Origin: Cupriavidus sp.
GTDB lineage: Bacteria; Pseudomonadota; Gammaproteobacteria; Burkholderiales; Burkholderiaceae
Direction of reading: 5' to 3'
DNA: 64,000 nucleotides
Assembly (NCBI GenBank): GCA_031181345.1
Contig: JAPSLC010000003.1
Location: forward strand, 62,001 to 126,000
Shown here: positions 45,415 through 53,470 of the stretch, piece after piece
Position numbering within the stretch: the stretch's first letter is position 1
Layout: each line of letters starts with the position of its first letter
Made by a program: the position numbers and the translations under genes
The notes under the pieces: generated by a model
Databases searched by the model: none
The model's input: the letters and a program-made list of their open reading frames with translations, nothing else
Told to the model about the DNA's origin: nothing

Positions 45415-46419
45415 CTACTCGGCGCGGATGCCCTTCTGGTCGATCAGCTTGGCCCAGCGCGCGACCTCGCCCTGGAAGTAGTCGGTAAAGGGCGCGCTCG
45501 CCTGCGGGGCCGGCGAGAAGCCGGCGGCCACGATGCGCTCGCGCACCGACTTGACCTCGACCATCTTCGCCACCGCCGTGCCGACCTTGTCGATCACCGG
45601 CTTGGGCGTGCCGGCCGGCATCATCAAACCCGTCCAGTTCTCGACCAGCAGATCGGAAAAACCGACTTCGCCGACCGTCGGCACATCCGGCAGCAGCGGA
45701 TGGCGCTCGCGCGTGGTCACCGCCAGCGCGCGCAGCTTGCCGCCCTTGACGTAGGCCAGCGACTCGGGGAAGTTGGAGAACACCACGTCGATCTGCCCAC
45801 CGATCAGGTCCGTCATCGACGGCGCACCACCTTTGTAGGGCACATGCGTCAATTTGGTGCCGGTCAGGCTCTCGAACAGTGCAAGCGTCAGGTGCGGCGG
45901 CGTGCCGTTGCCGCTCGAGCCCGCGTTGAGCTTGCCCTTGCGTGCCGCCTCGACCAGGTCCTTCATCGACTGGATCGGCGAATTGGCCGGCACCACCACG
46001 GTCATCGGCGACGAGGCGATACGCGCCACCGGCACCAGGTCCTTCTGCATGTTGAACGGCAGCTTCGGAAACAGCGTGACGTTGGACGCGTGCGTCAGCG
46101 TGACAGCCAGCCAGGTATAGCCGTCCGCCGGTGCCTTGGCCACCTGGTCGGCGCCGATGTTGGCGTTGCCGCCCGGCTTGTTGTCGATGACGATCGGCTT
46201 GCCCCACTCCTCCGACAGCTGATGGCCGACCATGCGCGCCATGATGTCGGTCAGGCCGCCGGGCGCGAACGGCACCACATAGCGGATCGGCTTGCCCGGA
46301 TAGTCGGCGGGACCCTGGGCCGCCGCCGGTGCGGCCGCGGTGACAGCGGTGACGGCGGACAATGCAACGGACAACGCGGCCACATGCCGCAGCATGGAGC
46401 GAATCAACAGGCGATGCAT
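45415..46419 (-). CDS. Bug-type (TctC) periplasmic receptor in the sulfolactate operon, 334 aa
   Basis: A TTT-family solute receptor with a signal peptide ending near APAAAQG and hallmarks YPGKPIRYVVPFAPGGLTDIMAR, VIDNKPGGNANIGAD and HVPYKGGAPSMTDLIGG. AAAGGAGACAAACC precedes the ATG at 46419. It lies 124 bp downstream of comC on the same strand. In other bacteria sulfolactate is taken up by a TTT-type system (SlcHFG), so this receptor is the likely sulfolactate binder. The membrane TctA/TctB-like partners are not in this window and must be encoded elsewhere or shared. Confidence 0.9.
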   Translation of the reverse strand: MHRLLIRSMLRHVAALSVALSAVTAVTAAAPAAAQGPADYPGKPIRYVVPFAPGGLTDIMARMVGHQLSEEWGKPIVIDNKPGGNANIGADQVAKAPADGYTWLAVTLTHASNVTLFPKLPFNMQKDLVPVARIASSPMTVVVPANSPIQSMKDLVEAARKGKLNAGSSGNGTPPHLTLALFESLTGTKLTHVPYKGGAPSMTDLIGGQIDVVFSNFPESLAYVKGGKLRALAVTTRERHPLLPDVPTVGEVGFSDLLVENWTGLMMPAGTPKPVIDKVGTAVAKMVEVKSVRERIVAAGFSPAPQASAPFTDYFQGEVARWAKLIDQKGIRAE

Positions 46420-46543
46420 GGTTTGTCTCCTTTGTTTGCCGCCATCCGTACTTTGCGGACCTCGGCGTATCTGGGCAGCCTTGGGGCGGGCCCTGCGGTG
46501 TCGTATGGACGACGCTGCCCGGGCCGGCGTGAGCTGACGCTTG

Positions 46544-47647
46544 TTATGCGGGGCTACCCTCCCCGGCCAGCGCCTCCAGTTCGGCCAGCAGCGCGGCGGG
46601 CACGACGATGCCCTCGCGGCTGGCGCGTTGTTGCGATGCCTCGCGACGCGCGCCGGGCAGGCGCGTGCCCGGGTCGGCCAACATCGCCGCCAGCAGCGCC
46701 TCGACGCGATCGTGATAGACCTGTTCGCCGCTGAACGCGGCAGGGTCCAGTACCAGGAAGACCTGGCCGATGCGCGGCCGGCCGCCCGCATCCTCGAAGA
46801 AGGAATCGGCCTCGGCGCCGAACTGCGCTCCGGCCAGCGACACCACCAGCAGCTCGACCAGCAGCGCCAGCATCGCGCCCTTGACGCCGCCCGCCGGCAG
46901 CATCGAGCCGCGCAGCGCGGCCGCCGCGTCGGTGGTCGGTTCGCCGGCTTCGTCGAGCGCCCAGCCCAGCGGAATCGGCTTGCCGGCCTTGGCGGCGACC
47001 ATGATCTTGCCGCGCGCGACCTCGGACAGCGACAGGTCGATCACCACCGGCGCCGCGCCGCGACGCGGAAACACCGCGGCGATCGGATTGGTGCCGAACA
47101 GCGGCTTGCGCCCGCCCCAGGCCGGCATCGCGGCCGGCGAGTTGCCCAGCGCGATGCCGATCATGCCGGCGGCGGCGACGGGCTCCAGATGCGAGGCGGC
47201 CGCGCCGAAGTGATGGCTGTTGGTGACGGCGGCCACGCTGACGCCAAGCTCGCGCGCGCGGGCGATCGCATGCTCGATCGCCAGCGCACAGGCCGGGAAG
47301 GCGAAGCCGCATCGGGCGTCGACCAGCAGCGCGGCGCGTTTCTGCGCGCCTTGTTCATCCAGTCCGTTCGGCGTCCGCAGCACGGGCACGGCCGCGCCGT
47401 CGACACGATCGCGCCGCAGATGCGCGACATACATCGGCACCCGCGACACGCCGTGCGAGGCCAGGCCAGCCGCATCAGCGCGCACCAGCGCCGCGGCGGT
47501 GGCTTCGGCCTGCAACGCGCTGGCGCCGGCGCGGCGCAGCGCGGCCTCGGCCAATTGCGTCAGGCGCGCGGCATCGACCGCGCCGGTGTCGGCGGCGTTC
47601 GGGTTGGCGACGTTCGCGTTGGCGGCGTTGATATCGGCGGCGCTCAT
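46544..47647 (-). CDS. comC: (R)-sulfolactate dehydrogenase ComC-like (Ldh2/MDH2 family), 367 aa
   Basis: An NAD(P)-dependent oxidoreductase of the malate/L-lactate dehydrogenase 2 family, with the catalytic blocks ASHGVSRVPMYVAHL, NSHHFGAAASHLEP and GTNPIAAVFP. Beside suyAB and slcC it fits ComC, which interconverts sulfopyruvate and (R)-sulfolactate. With SlcC it forms the two-dehydrogenase racemase route that turns (S)-sulfolactate into the (R)-form used by SuyAB. The first 25 residues are Ala/Asn-rich (INAANANVANPNAAD) and unusual for the family. The start overlaps the slcC stop by ATGA. From sequence alone a ureidoglycolate or malate substrate could not be excluded. Confidence 0.8.
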   Translation of the reverse strand: MSAADINAANANVANPNAADTGAVDAARLTQLAEAALRRAGASALQAEATAAALVRADAAGLASHGVSRVPMYVAHLRRDRVDGAAVPVLRTPNGLDEQGAQKRAALLVDARCGFAFPACALAIEHAIARARELGVSVAAVTNSHHFGAAASHLEPVAAAGMIGIALGNSPAAMPAWGGRKPLFGTNPIAAVFPRRGAAPVVIDLSLSEVARGKIMVAAKAGKPIPLGWALDEAGEPTTDAAAALRGSMLPAGGVKGAMLALLVELLVVSLAGAQFGAEADSFFEDAGGRPRIGQVFLVLDPAAFSGEQVYHDRVEALLAAMLADPGTRLPGARREASQQRASREGIVVPAALLAELEALAGEGSPA

Positions 47648-48582
47648 GTCGATGCCTCCTCCAGCGCCTGCCGCACCTGCTGCGCGATCAGCAGCGACAC
47701 GCGCGCATTGGCTTCGCGCGTGACCCCGCCGATATGCGGCGTCAGCACCAGATTCGGCACGCCCTCCAGCGGCGAGCCTGCCGGCAGCGGCTCGCGCTCG
47801 AACACGTCGAGCGCGGCGCCGCCCAGATGGCCCTCGCGCAGCGCCGCGGCCAGCGCGGCCTCGTCGACCACGCCGCCGCGCGCCGTATTGATCAGCACCG
47901 CCCCGGGGCGCATCGAGCCGAGTCGCCGCGCGTCGAGCAGATGCCGGGTCGCCGGCACCAGCGGCACGTGCAGGCTGACCGCATCGGCTTCGGCCAGCAA
48001 GGCGTCGAGGCCGCGCGGCGCGACCTCGCTGCGTTGCCAGACCGGATCGTCGTCGCGCAGCATCGGATCATGGGCGACCACACGCATGCCGAAGGCCTGC
48101 GCCAGCGCCGCGGTCTGCCGGCCGATATCGCCAAAGCCGATCAGGCCCAGCGTCTTGCCCAGGGCCTCGCGCCCCTCCGACAGGCGCGCGCGCGGCCACT
48201 TGCCCTGCATCACCTCGCCGCTGCTCTGATAGGCGCCGCGCAGCAGCATCGCCACCGTGGTGACGACGTACTCGGCGACCGAGCGCGCATTGGCGCCGGT
48301 GGCCGGGATCACGCGGATGCCGCGCGCCTTGCACGATGCGACATCGATGTTGTCCAGGCCGACGCCGAGCCGCCCCACCACCCGCAGGCGCGGCGCGCTG
48401 TCGAGCAGCGCCGCATCGACCTGCGTGCGGTTGCGCACGATCAGCGCGTCGGCCGCGGGCAGCGCCGCCAGCAGCTCGGCGCGCCGATCGACCCAGTCGG
48501 GCTCGTAGCGCAGTTCGAACCCGGGCGTCAGCGCGGCCACCGCGTCCGGGTCCATGAACTCGCTGATGCAGATCCGCTTCAT
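47644..48582 (-). CDS. slcC: (S)-sulfolactate dehydrogenase SlcC-like (2-hydroxyacid dehydrogenase), 312 aa
   Basis: A D-isomer-specific 2-hydroxyacid dehydrogenase of the phosphoglycerate dehydrogenase type. LGLIGFGDIGRQTA is the NAD-binding GxGxxG region; the catalytic Arg, Glu and His are expected in NTARGG, DVFEREP and LTPHIGG. Next to suyAB and comC it matches SlcC, which oxidises (S)-sulfolactate to sulfopyruvate. The start ATG shares its A with the suyB stop (TGATG) and the stop overlaps comC, so all four enzymes are tightly coupled. Role assignment rests on this context. Confidence 0.82.
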   Translation of the reverse strand: MKRICISEFMDPDAVAALTPGFELRYEPDWVDRRAELLAALPAADALIVRNRTQVDAALLDSAPRLRVVGRLGVGLDNIDVASCKARGIRVIPATGANARSVAEYVVTTVAMLLRGAYQSSGEVMQGKWPRARLSEGREALGKTLGLIGFGDIGRQTAALAQAFGMRVVAHDPMLRDDDPVWQRSEVAPRGLDALLAEADAVSLHVPLVPATRHLLDARRLGSMRPGAVLINTARGGVVDEAALAAALREGHLGGAALDVFEREPLPAGSPLEGVPNLVLTPHIGGVTREANARVSLLIAQQVRQALEEAST

Positions 48583-49757
48583 CAGGCCGACTCGTGGATG
48601 CGGGTCAGCACGAACTCGCGGTGGCCCAGCGCCTCGGCAGCGGTCCAGCGGCCGTTGGCGGTGGCCAGCATGCATTCGAGCAGCTTGTCGCCGGTCTGGT
48701 CCAGATTCAGCTCGCGCTGCAGCAGGCCGGAGCAATCCACGTCCATGTGCTCGCTCATCAGGCGCACGGTGCGCGGATTCGCGCACAGCTTGATCACCGG
48801 CACGATCGGATTGCCGATCACGTTGCCCTGCCCGGTCGGGAAGAAGTGCACGACGAAGCCGGACGCCGCGCACAGCGTCACCATCTCGGCCGCGGCCGAC
48901 GACGAATCCATGAACCACAGCCCCGGATGGGTCGGCTCCTCGGCCTTGTCGAGCACGCCGTCGACGGTGCATTTCTTGCCGATCTTCTGGATGTTGCCGA
49001 GCGCCTTCTCTTCGATCGTGGTCAGGCCGCCGGCGATATTGCCCTTGGTGGGCTGCGACTCCGACAGATCGGTGGTCTTCCAGCGGTCGATCATGCCCTG
49101 GTAGCGCTCGAACATCGCCATGAACTGGTGGCGCACCTCGTCGTTGGCGCAGCGCGCCGCGACGATATGCTCGCCGCCGGTCAGCTCGGAGGTCTCGCCG
49201 AACACCAGCGTGGTGCCGAGCGGATGCAGCTTGTCGAAGGCATTGCCGACGGTCGGATTGGCGCCGCAGCCCGACGTCGTATCCGACTCGCCGCACTTGG
49301 TCGACACCCACAGGTCGGCGATCGGGCATTCGACGCGATGCAGCGCGGTGGCGTACTGCACGAATTCCTTGGCGGCCTTGGACGCGCGCTTGATGGTCTC
49401 GTGGTCGCCGTGGCCCTCGATGCCGAAGCCGACCACCGGCTTGCCGGTCCTGGCGATGCCGTCGACCACGCGCTTGGTCCAGCCGTCCTCGATGCCGATC
49501 ACCACCACGGCGGCGACGTTGGGATTGCTGCCGGCACCGATCAGCGTGCGGAAATGCAGCTCCAGGTCCGGGCCGAACTGCAGGCGGCCATAGGGATGGG
49601 GGATCGCCATCGTGCCCTTGATGGCATGCGCGACCGCTTCCGCGGCGGCATTGGACAGGTCGTCCAGCGGCAGGATGATGACGTGGTTGCGGACGCCGAC
49701 CCGGCCGTTGTCGCGGCGGTAGCCCCAGAAAGTGGTGTTTTGATCGATGATGGACAT
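48582..49757 (-). CDS. suyB: (R)-sulfolactate sulfo-lyase, large subunit, 391 aa
   Basis: A member of the UxaA/altronate dehydratase family that, with SuyA, cleaves (R)-sulfolactate to pyruvate and sulfite. The N-terminus [20 protein letters not shown] and the block [17 protein letters not shown], which carries cysteines for the metal or Fe-S centre, are typical. [18 protein letters not shown] and [14 protein letters not shown] follow. Pairing with a separate ~93-aa SAF-domain subunit, and with two sulfolactate dehydrogenases, favours SuyB over altronate or galactarate dehydratase. The gap to suyA is 132 bp. Confidence 0.87.
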   Translation of the reverse strand: MSIIDQNTTFWGYRRDNGRVGVRNHVIILPLDDLSNAAAEAVAHAIKGTMAIPHPYGRLQFGPDLELHFRTLIGAGSNPNVAAVVVIGIEDGWTKRVVDGIARTGKPVVGFGIEGHGDHETIKRASKAAKEFVQYATALHRVECPIADLWVSTKCGESDTTSGCGANPTVGNAFDKLHPLGTTLVFGETSELTGGEHIVAARCANDEVRHQFMAMFERYQGMIDRWKTTDLSESQPTKGNIAGGLTTIEEKALGNIQKIGKKCTVDGVLDKAEEPTHPGLWFMDSSSAAAEMVTLCAASGFVVHFFPTGQGNVIGNPIVPVIKLCANPRTVRLMSEHMDVDCSGLLQRELNLDQTGDKLLECMLATANGRWTAAEALGHREFVLTRIHESA

Positions 49758-49889
49758 GGCGTGGTGTTCGGTTCTCGGATTGCTGAATTCGCCTGCATGA
49801 CCTGGATCGCTGCAGGGCTGCGATGGCTGCGATGGCGGGAATGGCGGGGAGCGAAGGACCTGCCCGCGCGCCGCGCCGGGCGGCGCCGC

Positions 49890-50171
49890 TTACCAGCGCT
49901 TGGTCTTGATGTTGTGCACGTGGGCGTGCTCGCCGGCCTTGATCGGCGCGACCACCTTGCCGATGTCGACGCCGTACTTGTAGACCGTGTCGTTCGGCGC
50001 CATGTCGCGCAGCGCCACCTTGTGGCCGATCGGAATCGGCTGGCGCGCGGTCACCGTGATGGTGCGGTCCTCGTCCATGATCCAGGCGTTGAGTTCGGTG
50101 CCGGCCTCGATCCCTTCCACCACGGCCACGGCCACCGTGTCCTTGGCGTCGTGCAGTACGACGTGAATCAT
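49890..50171 (-). CDS. suyA: (R)-sulfolactate sulfo-lyase, small subunit, 93 aa
   Basis: A single SAF domain (UxaA N-terminal type), the small partner of SuyB. The core reads MIHVVLHDAKDTVAVAVVEG, then ITVTARQPIPIGHKVALRDM and YGVDIGKVVAPIKAGEHAHVHN, as in the small subunit of altronate-dehydratase-like enzymes. The start at 50171 is set by GAGGAGACACAGCG just upstream; the longer in-frame start would overlap the promoter. It is the first gene of the sulfolactate operon, 36 bp downstream of a good -10 element. Confidence 0.87.
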   Translation of the reverse strand: MIHVVLHDAKDTVAVAVVEGIEAGTELNAWIMDEDRTITVTARQPIPIGHKVALRDMAPNDTVYKYGVDIGKVVAPIKAGEHAHVHNIKTKRW

Positions 50172-50207
50172 CGCTGTGTCTCCTCTGTGGGTTGGTGCGT
50201 GCATCGG

Positions 50208-50236
50208 ATCATAGGTGCCCAAATCATAAAGGTCAA
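50208..50236 (-). promoter_or_regulatory. Sigma70-type promoter of the suy operon
   Basis: On the minus strand TTGACC (50231-50236) and TATGAT (50208-50213) are separated by 17 bp, close to consensus. The stretch 50214-50270 is AT-rich in an otherwise very GC-rich region. The rest of the gap 50172-50488 shows no gene. Confidence 0.75.
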
Positions 50237-50242
50237 CCAACT

Positions 50243-50261
50243 CATCTATATGAATCAGATG
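50243..50261. promoter_or_regulatory. Dyad next to the suy promoter, candidate regulator site
   Basis: CATCT-ATATGAATC-AGATG is a 5-bp inverted repeat with a 9-bp centre, immediately upstream of the -35 element. It could be the site of the operon's GntR/UTRA regulator. Confidence 0.4.
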
Positions 50262-50488
50262 TATAAAATTGTGCGCCGCACGAACTTGGGACGCTGGGCG
50301 TGTCGATCGCCTGCGCTCCGCCGGCATGGAAAGTAACTTGCCGAGAAAATGAGAAGCGTTTGCTGACGCACGGACGAGGGACCGCGAGCGGCCTGAAGAT
50401 CGGTGCCGCGGAGCTTTCCCTGGCCGCGGCCGCCCGGAGCCAAAGGGAGACCGGCCGCCCCGACCTCCGCCTATCGGGAGAATCGGTC

Positions 50489-51226
50489 ATGCGTCCGATC
50501 AGACTGCTATTGGTGGCGTCGCTGTTGCTGAACCTCGCGTTCGTCAGCGCCACGGTGATGGCGATTCACCGCCTTGGCGGCATCAGCTATCTCGCCTTCA
50601 AGCTCAAGCACCGCGACGACGGCTCCGGCTACAGCGCCGGACGGCTGCAGCACCTGCGCTCGCTCGATGCCGCGCTGCCCGCCGGCAAGATCGTCTTCGT
50701 CGGCGACTCGATCACCGAGGCCGGGGAATGGGGCGAATTTCTCGGCCATGGCGATGTGGTCAATCGCGGCATCGGCGGCGATTCGACCGCACGGATCCTC
50801 GATCGCATCGAATCGGTGGCCAAGACGAAGCCATCCAGGCTGTTCCTGATGGCCGGCATCAATGACCTCGGCGCCTTCGACGAGCGCGAGGTGTTCGACC
50901 GCTATCGGCAGATCGTCGACACGGTCAAGCGTGTGTCGCCCGGCACGCGCATCTATGTGCAGAGCACCCTGCCGGTCAACCGCCAGATTCGCGACACCGG
51001 CCGCGACAATGGCCGCGTCGCGCAGTTCAATGCCCTGCTGGCCGAGCTGGCGGCCAAGGACGACCGGGTCGAGTGGATCGACGTGGGCCGCGCGCTGGCG
51101 GACCGGGACGGCAACCTGGACCGCGCGTACACCTATGACGGCGTGCATCTGAACGGCGCGGGTTACGCGCGCTGGAAGGCCGTGATCCTGCCGCATCTGC
51201 AGGGCACCAGCGTGGCGGCGCGATAG
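50489..51226 (+). CDS. SGNH/GDSL-family hydrolase with N-terminal membrane anchor, 245 aa
   Basis: A single hydrophobic helix at residues 5-28 probably anchors or exports the protein. The catalytic domain has block I VFVGDSITEAGEW (nucleophile Ser), block II RGIGGDST, block III AGINDLG and block V DGVHLNGAGYARW with the Asp and His of the triad. This is the GDSL esterase/acetylhydrolase fold. Natural substrate is unknown; acetyl-sugar or lipid esters are possible. GGGAGAATCGGTC precedes the ATG at 50489. It is divergent from the sulfolactate operon and not obviously related to it. Confidence 0.88.
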   Translation: MRPIRLLLVASLLLNLAFVSATVMAIHRLGGISYLAFKLKHRDDGSGYSAGRLQHLRSLDAALPAGKIVFVGDSITEAGEWGEFLGHGDVVNRGIGGDSTARILDRIESVAKTKPSRLFLMAGINDLGAFDEREVFDRYRQIVDTVKRVSPGTRIYVQSTLPVNRQIRDTGRDNGRVAQFNALLAELAAKDDRVEWIDVGRALADRDGNLDRAYTYDGVHLNGAGYARWKAVILPHLQGTSVAAR

Positions 51227-51355
51227 GCCAGCTCCGTTGCACGCATCGATTCGCGCGCGGGCATCAGCGGCGTGCCGAACCGGCTTCTGGTATGTTCGGC
51301 GGGATGGATAGCGCGAGACCTCGTTCGTCGCATCCCCCGCCTCCCGGATGACCCC

Positions 51356-51433
51356 ATGTTCCAGGTGATCGCCCCTTGCCCTGCGTTGGCGCCCTACGTC
51401 AACGGCTACTGGTTCGTCCAGGATCTGGAGGGC
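51356..51433 (+). pseudogene. Fragment of an AraC-type regulator N-terminus
   Basis: MFQVIAPCPALAPYVNGYWF then VQDLEG resembles the first 25 residues of AraC-family proteins that begin 'hPaLaPYV-YWFV-DL'. Similarity stops abruptly at about 51433, and the frame continues as unrelated Arg/Ala-rich sequence. No helix-turn-helix follows in any frame. I read this as a truncated remnant at an old rearrangement; the continuation 51434-51660 is unassigned. Confidence 0.45.
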
Positions 51434-51704
51434 GTATCACATTGCGCTGGAACGGCCGACGTGTACGGCAAGGGGGTGCGCGGCGACCCGATGGGCGATA
51501 ACGCGCATCTGATGAACCCGATGCTGGCCGATCGCGCCCTGCTGCGGCGACGGCTGTTGGCGGGGCTCGTCGCCGCCGTCAGCGTTCATGGCGTCCTGCT
51601 TTCGAATACAGGCCCACGCGTACCAGGCCGGGGAGTAAGCGCTTCCGGTCCCGCAGCGAATGACGCGACATCGACCACCGAGGTGGTTCTTCGGGCTTTC
51701 CGGA

Positions 51705-51746
51705 CACAAAAAAACAAGCGGCAGACACCATGCCGGCATCTGCCGC
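51705..51746 (-). terminator. Intrinsic terminator of the Gln-rich gene
   Basis: Reading the minus strand, GCGGCAGA (51746-51739) pairs with TCTGCCGC (51725-51718) around a 13-base loop, followed by TTGTTTTTTTGTGT. It lies 22 bp after the stop codon of the small gene. Confidence 0.75.
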
Positions 51747-51767
51747 TACACCTGCGCATCGCGCCGC

Positions 51768-51899
51768 TTACTTCTGTTGCTGCTGCTTGCGCTCGCGCTG
51801 TTGGCCGCCTTGCTGCTGCTGGCCGCCCTTGCTTTGTTGCTGTTGCTGCTGCTGCTTGCTGCCGCTCTTTTGGCCTTGGCCTTGCTGTTGCTGAGTCAT
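51768..51899 (-). CDS. Tiny Gln/Lys-rich protein, 43 aa
   Basis: About half of the 43 residues are glutamine, with Lys, Gly, Ser and Arg making up the rest (MTQQQQGQGQKSGSK to QRERKQQQQK). It is very basic and almost certainly disordered. The gene has CCGGAGACCATC before its ATG and a strong intrinsic terminator after its stop, which argues for real expression. On the opposite strand the same DNA reads as a Leu-rich frame, which has neither signal. I know no function for it. It lies between the broken AraC fragment and copD, separated from copD by 210 bp. Confidence 0.6.
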   Translation of the reverse strand: MTQQQQGQGQKSGSKQQQQQQQSKGGQQQQGGQQRERKQQQQK

Positions 51900-52109
51900 G
51901 ATGGTCTCCGGATGTGCGGACATGACGTCCGGACCAGAATGGATGCATCGAGCGTGCCAGCACGGAGATCGGGTGTGATGCCGGCGTGGGGAGACCTAAA
52001 GTGCGCAGCGTAGCCGTCATGCGCTTGGGAAAGGCAGTCGATGTCGCAGAATCTGCACGATGCATTGTCAATGCTGCAAACGGGTCCTTGCCTGGAACAC
52101 CCGCCCGCT

Positions 52110-53039
52110 TCACAGCGGTACCGGCGACAGCGTGCCGAGCCATGCGACCAGCGCCAGGATGGCGGCGGCGCAGCCGGTTTCCAGCCACAAGCTTCGGCGC
52201 AGCGCGCTGGCGGCCCGTCCGGAATCGCCGGACGCCAAGGCGGCGGCAAGGCGGGGGCTGAGCCGATAGCGATTCAGCGCCGCGAAGCCGAGCATCGCGC
52301 CGAACAACCCGAGCTTCGCCAGCAGCAGCAGGCCATACGCGGTCGATGCGATGCCGGCCAGTGACGGGCCGACGATCAGCCAGTAGTTGATGACGCCAGT
52401 CAGCACCAGCATGGCAACGATGAGCGTGCCGACGAAGGCGAAACCGCTGGCGGTGCGGCTCAGCATGGCGAGGTTTTCCGGCGTGGCTCGGCGCGCACGA
52501 ACGGCCATCCAGACGAAGGCCAGCAGCGCGCCGATCCAGGTGCCGGCGGCAAGCAGGTGCGCGATATCGGCGCCGAGATGGAGGTAGCGTCGGGCGCCCT
52601 CGTCCATGGCGCCGTGGCCGGCCCACGCCAGTGTGGACAGCGCCACGGCGCCGGCGACGGTGACGATGCCAAGGCAATGCTTGCGCCGCCCGCTGCAAAC
52701 CGGGATGGCGAGCAGCACCGCAAGCAGCGCCACCATGCGCACGCACCAGGCAAGGCCGAAGTCGGTCGCGGTCACCACCAAGCCGATAGTCTCCGCATCC
52801 AGTCCAGAGTATTCCGCGACACCCGACAGCGCCTTGGCCATCATCCCGAGACTGCCAACAGACAGCACCAGGCCGACTATCGCGCCGCCGGCCGCCACGT
52901 GCAGCGTGGAAGCGGCGAAGGGGGGTCGCCGCTCGTCGCCGCGCAATGCATGCAAGGCGAAAAACGGCAGCCCAAACACCAGCATCAGGTCCAGGTACAG
53001 CGCGAACCGCACCAGCACGGTCTGCCAGTCCGGCGGCAT
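52110..53039 (-). CDS. copD: Copper resistance membrane protein CopD, 309 aa
   Basis: An inner-membrane protein with eight hydrophobic helices and the CopD domain, implicated in copper uptake into the cytoplasm together with CopC. His residues in AGHGAMDEGARRYLHLGADIAHLLAAGTW are typical of the family and may bind copper. It starts 4 bp after the copC stop and is the last gene of copABCD. Confidence 0.92.
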   Translation of the reverse strand: MPPDWQTVLVRFALYLDLMLVFGLPFFALHALRGDERRPPFAASTLHVAAGGAIVGLVLSVGSLGMMAKALSGVAEYSGLDAETIGLVVTATDFGLAWCVRMVALLAVLLAIPVCSGRRKHCLGIVTVAGAVALSTLAWAGHGAMDEGARRYLHLGADIAHLLAAGTWIGALLAFVWMAVRARRATPENLAMLSRTASGFAFVGTLIVAMLVLTGVINYWLIVGPSLAGIASTAYGLLLLAKLGLFGAMLGFAALNRYRLSPRLAAALASGDSGRAASALRRSLWLETGCAAAILALVAWLGTLSPVPL

Positions 53040-53043
53040 GGAT

Positions 53044-53430
53044 CTACTTCACCTGGAACGAGATCCTGCCGCCGACCGGATGCGTGTCCGACGAGACGGC
53101 ACGCCATTCGAGACGGTAGCTGCCGGGCACCAGCGGCTTTGCCGGCGTGACGATCATCGTCTTCGCGTCGTCGCCCTGGGACACGGTGGCCGCGATCTTC
53201 ATCGGCCCATGGTCCGCCATGCCGGGCATGCCGGTCATCAGCAGATTGGCGCTGGAAAACTGCTTCACCAGCCCCTCGGAAAACCGCAGCTCGATCCGTT
53301 CCGGCGCCGGCACCTGGGCGTTGTCGGCAGGCGTCGACGACAGCAGCCTGGGATGCGCGAACGCGGTCTGGCCGATCAGCAGGGCCGCGCCCAGCGACAG
53401 GGTATGGATGGTCGTACGGATAGCGCGCAT
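53044..53430 (-). CDS. copC: Periplasmic copper-binding protein CopC, 128 aa
   Basis: After a signal peptide ending at TAFA, the mature protein begins with HPRLLSS, where the new N-terminal His is the conserved Cu(II) ligand. The C-terminal SSDTHPVGGRISFQVK has the second His region. The Met-rich Cu(I) site seems reduced to LLMTGMPGMADHGPM. CopC carries copper in the periplasm and works with CopD. The gene is 40 bp behind copB. Confidence 0.94.
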   Translation of the reverse strand: MRAIRTTIHTLSLGAALLIGQTAFAHPRLLSSTPADNAQVPAPERIELRFSEGLVKQFSSANLLMTGMPGMADHGPMKIAATVSQGDDAKTMIVTPAKPLVPGSYRLEWRAVSSDTHPVGGRISFQVK

Positions 53431-53470
53431 GGGACGCCCTCCCGGAAGTCAGCGATGTCGAAGGTATGGC

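Noticed and set aside
51272..51901. A 209-residue plus-strand protein
   Set aside because: Only its short internal AraC-like start is recognisable; the end is antisense to the Gln-rich gene, and there is no coherent domain.
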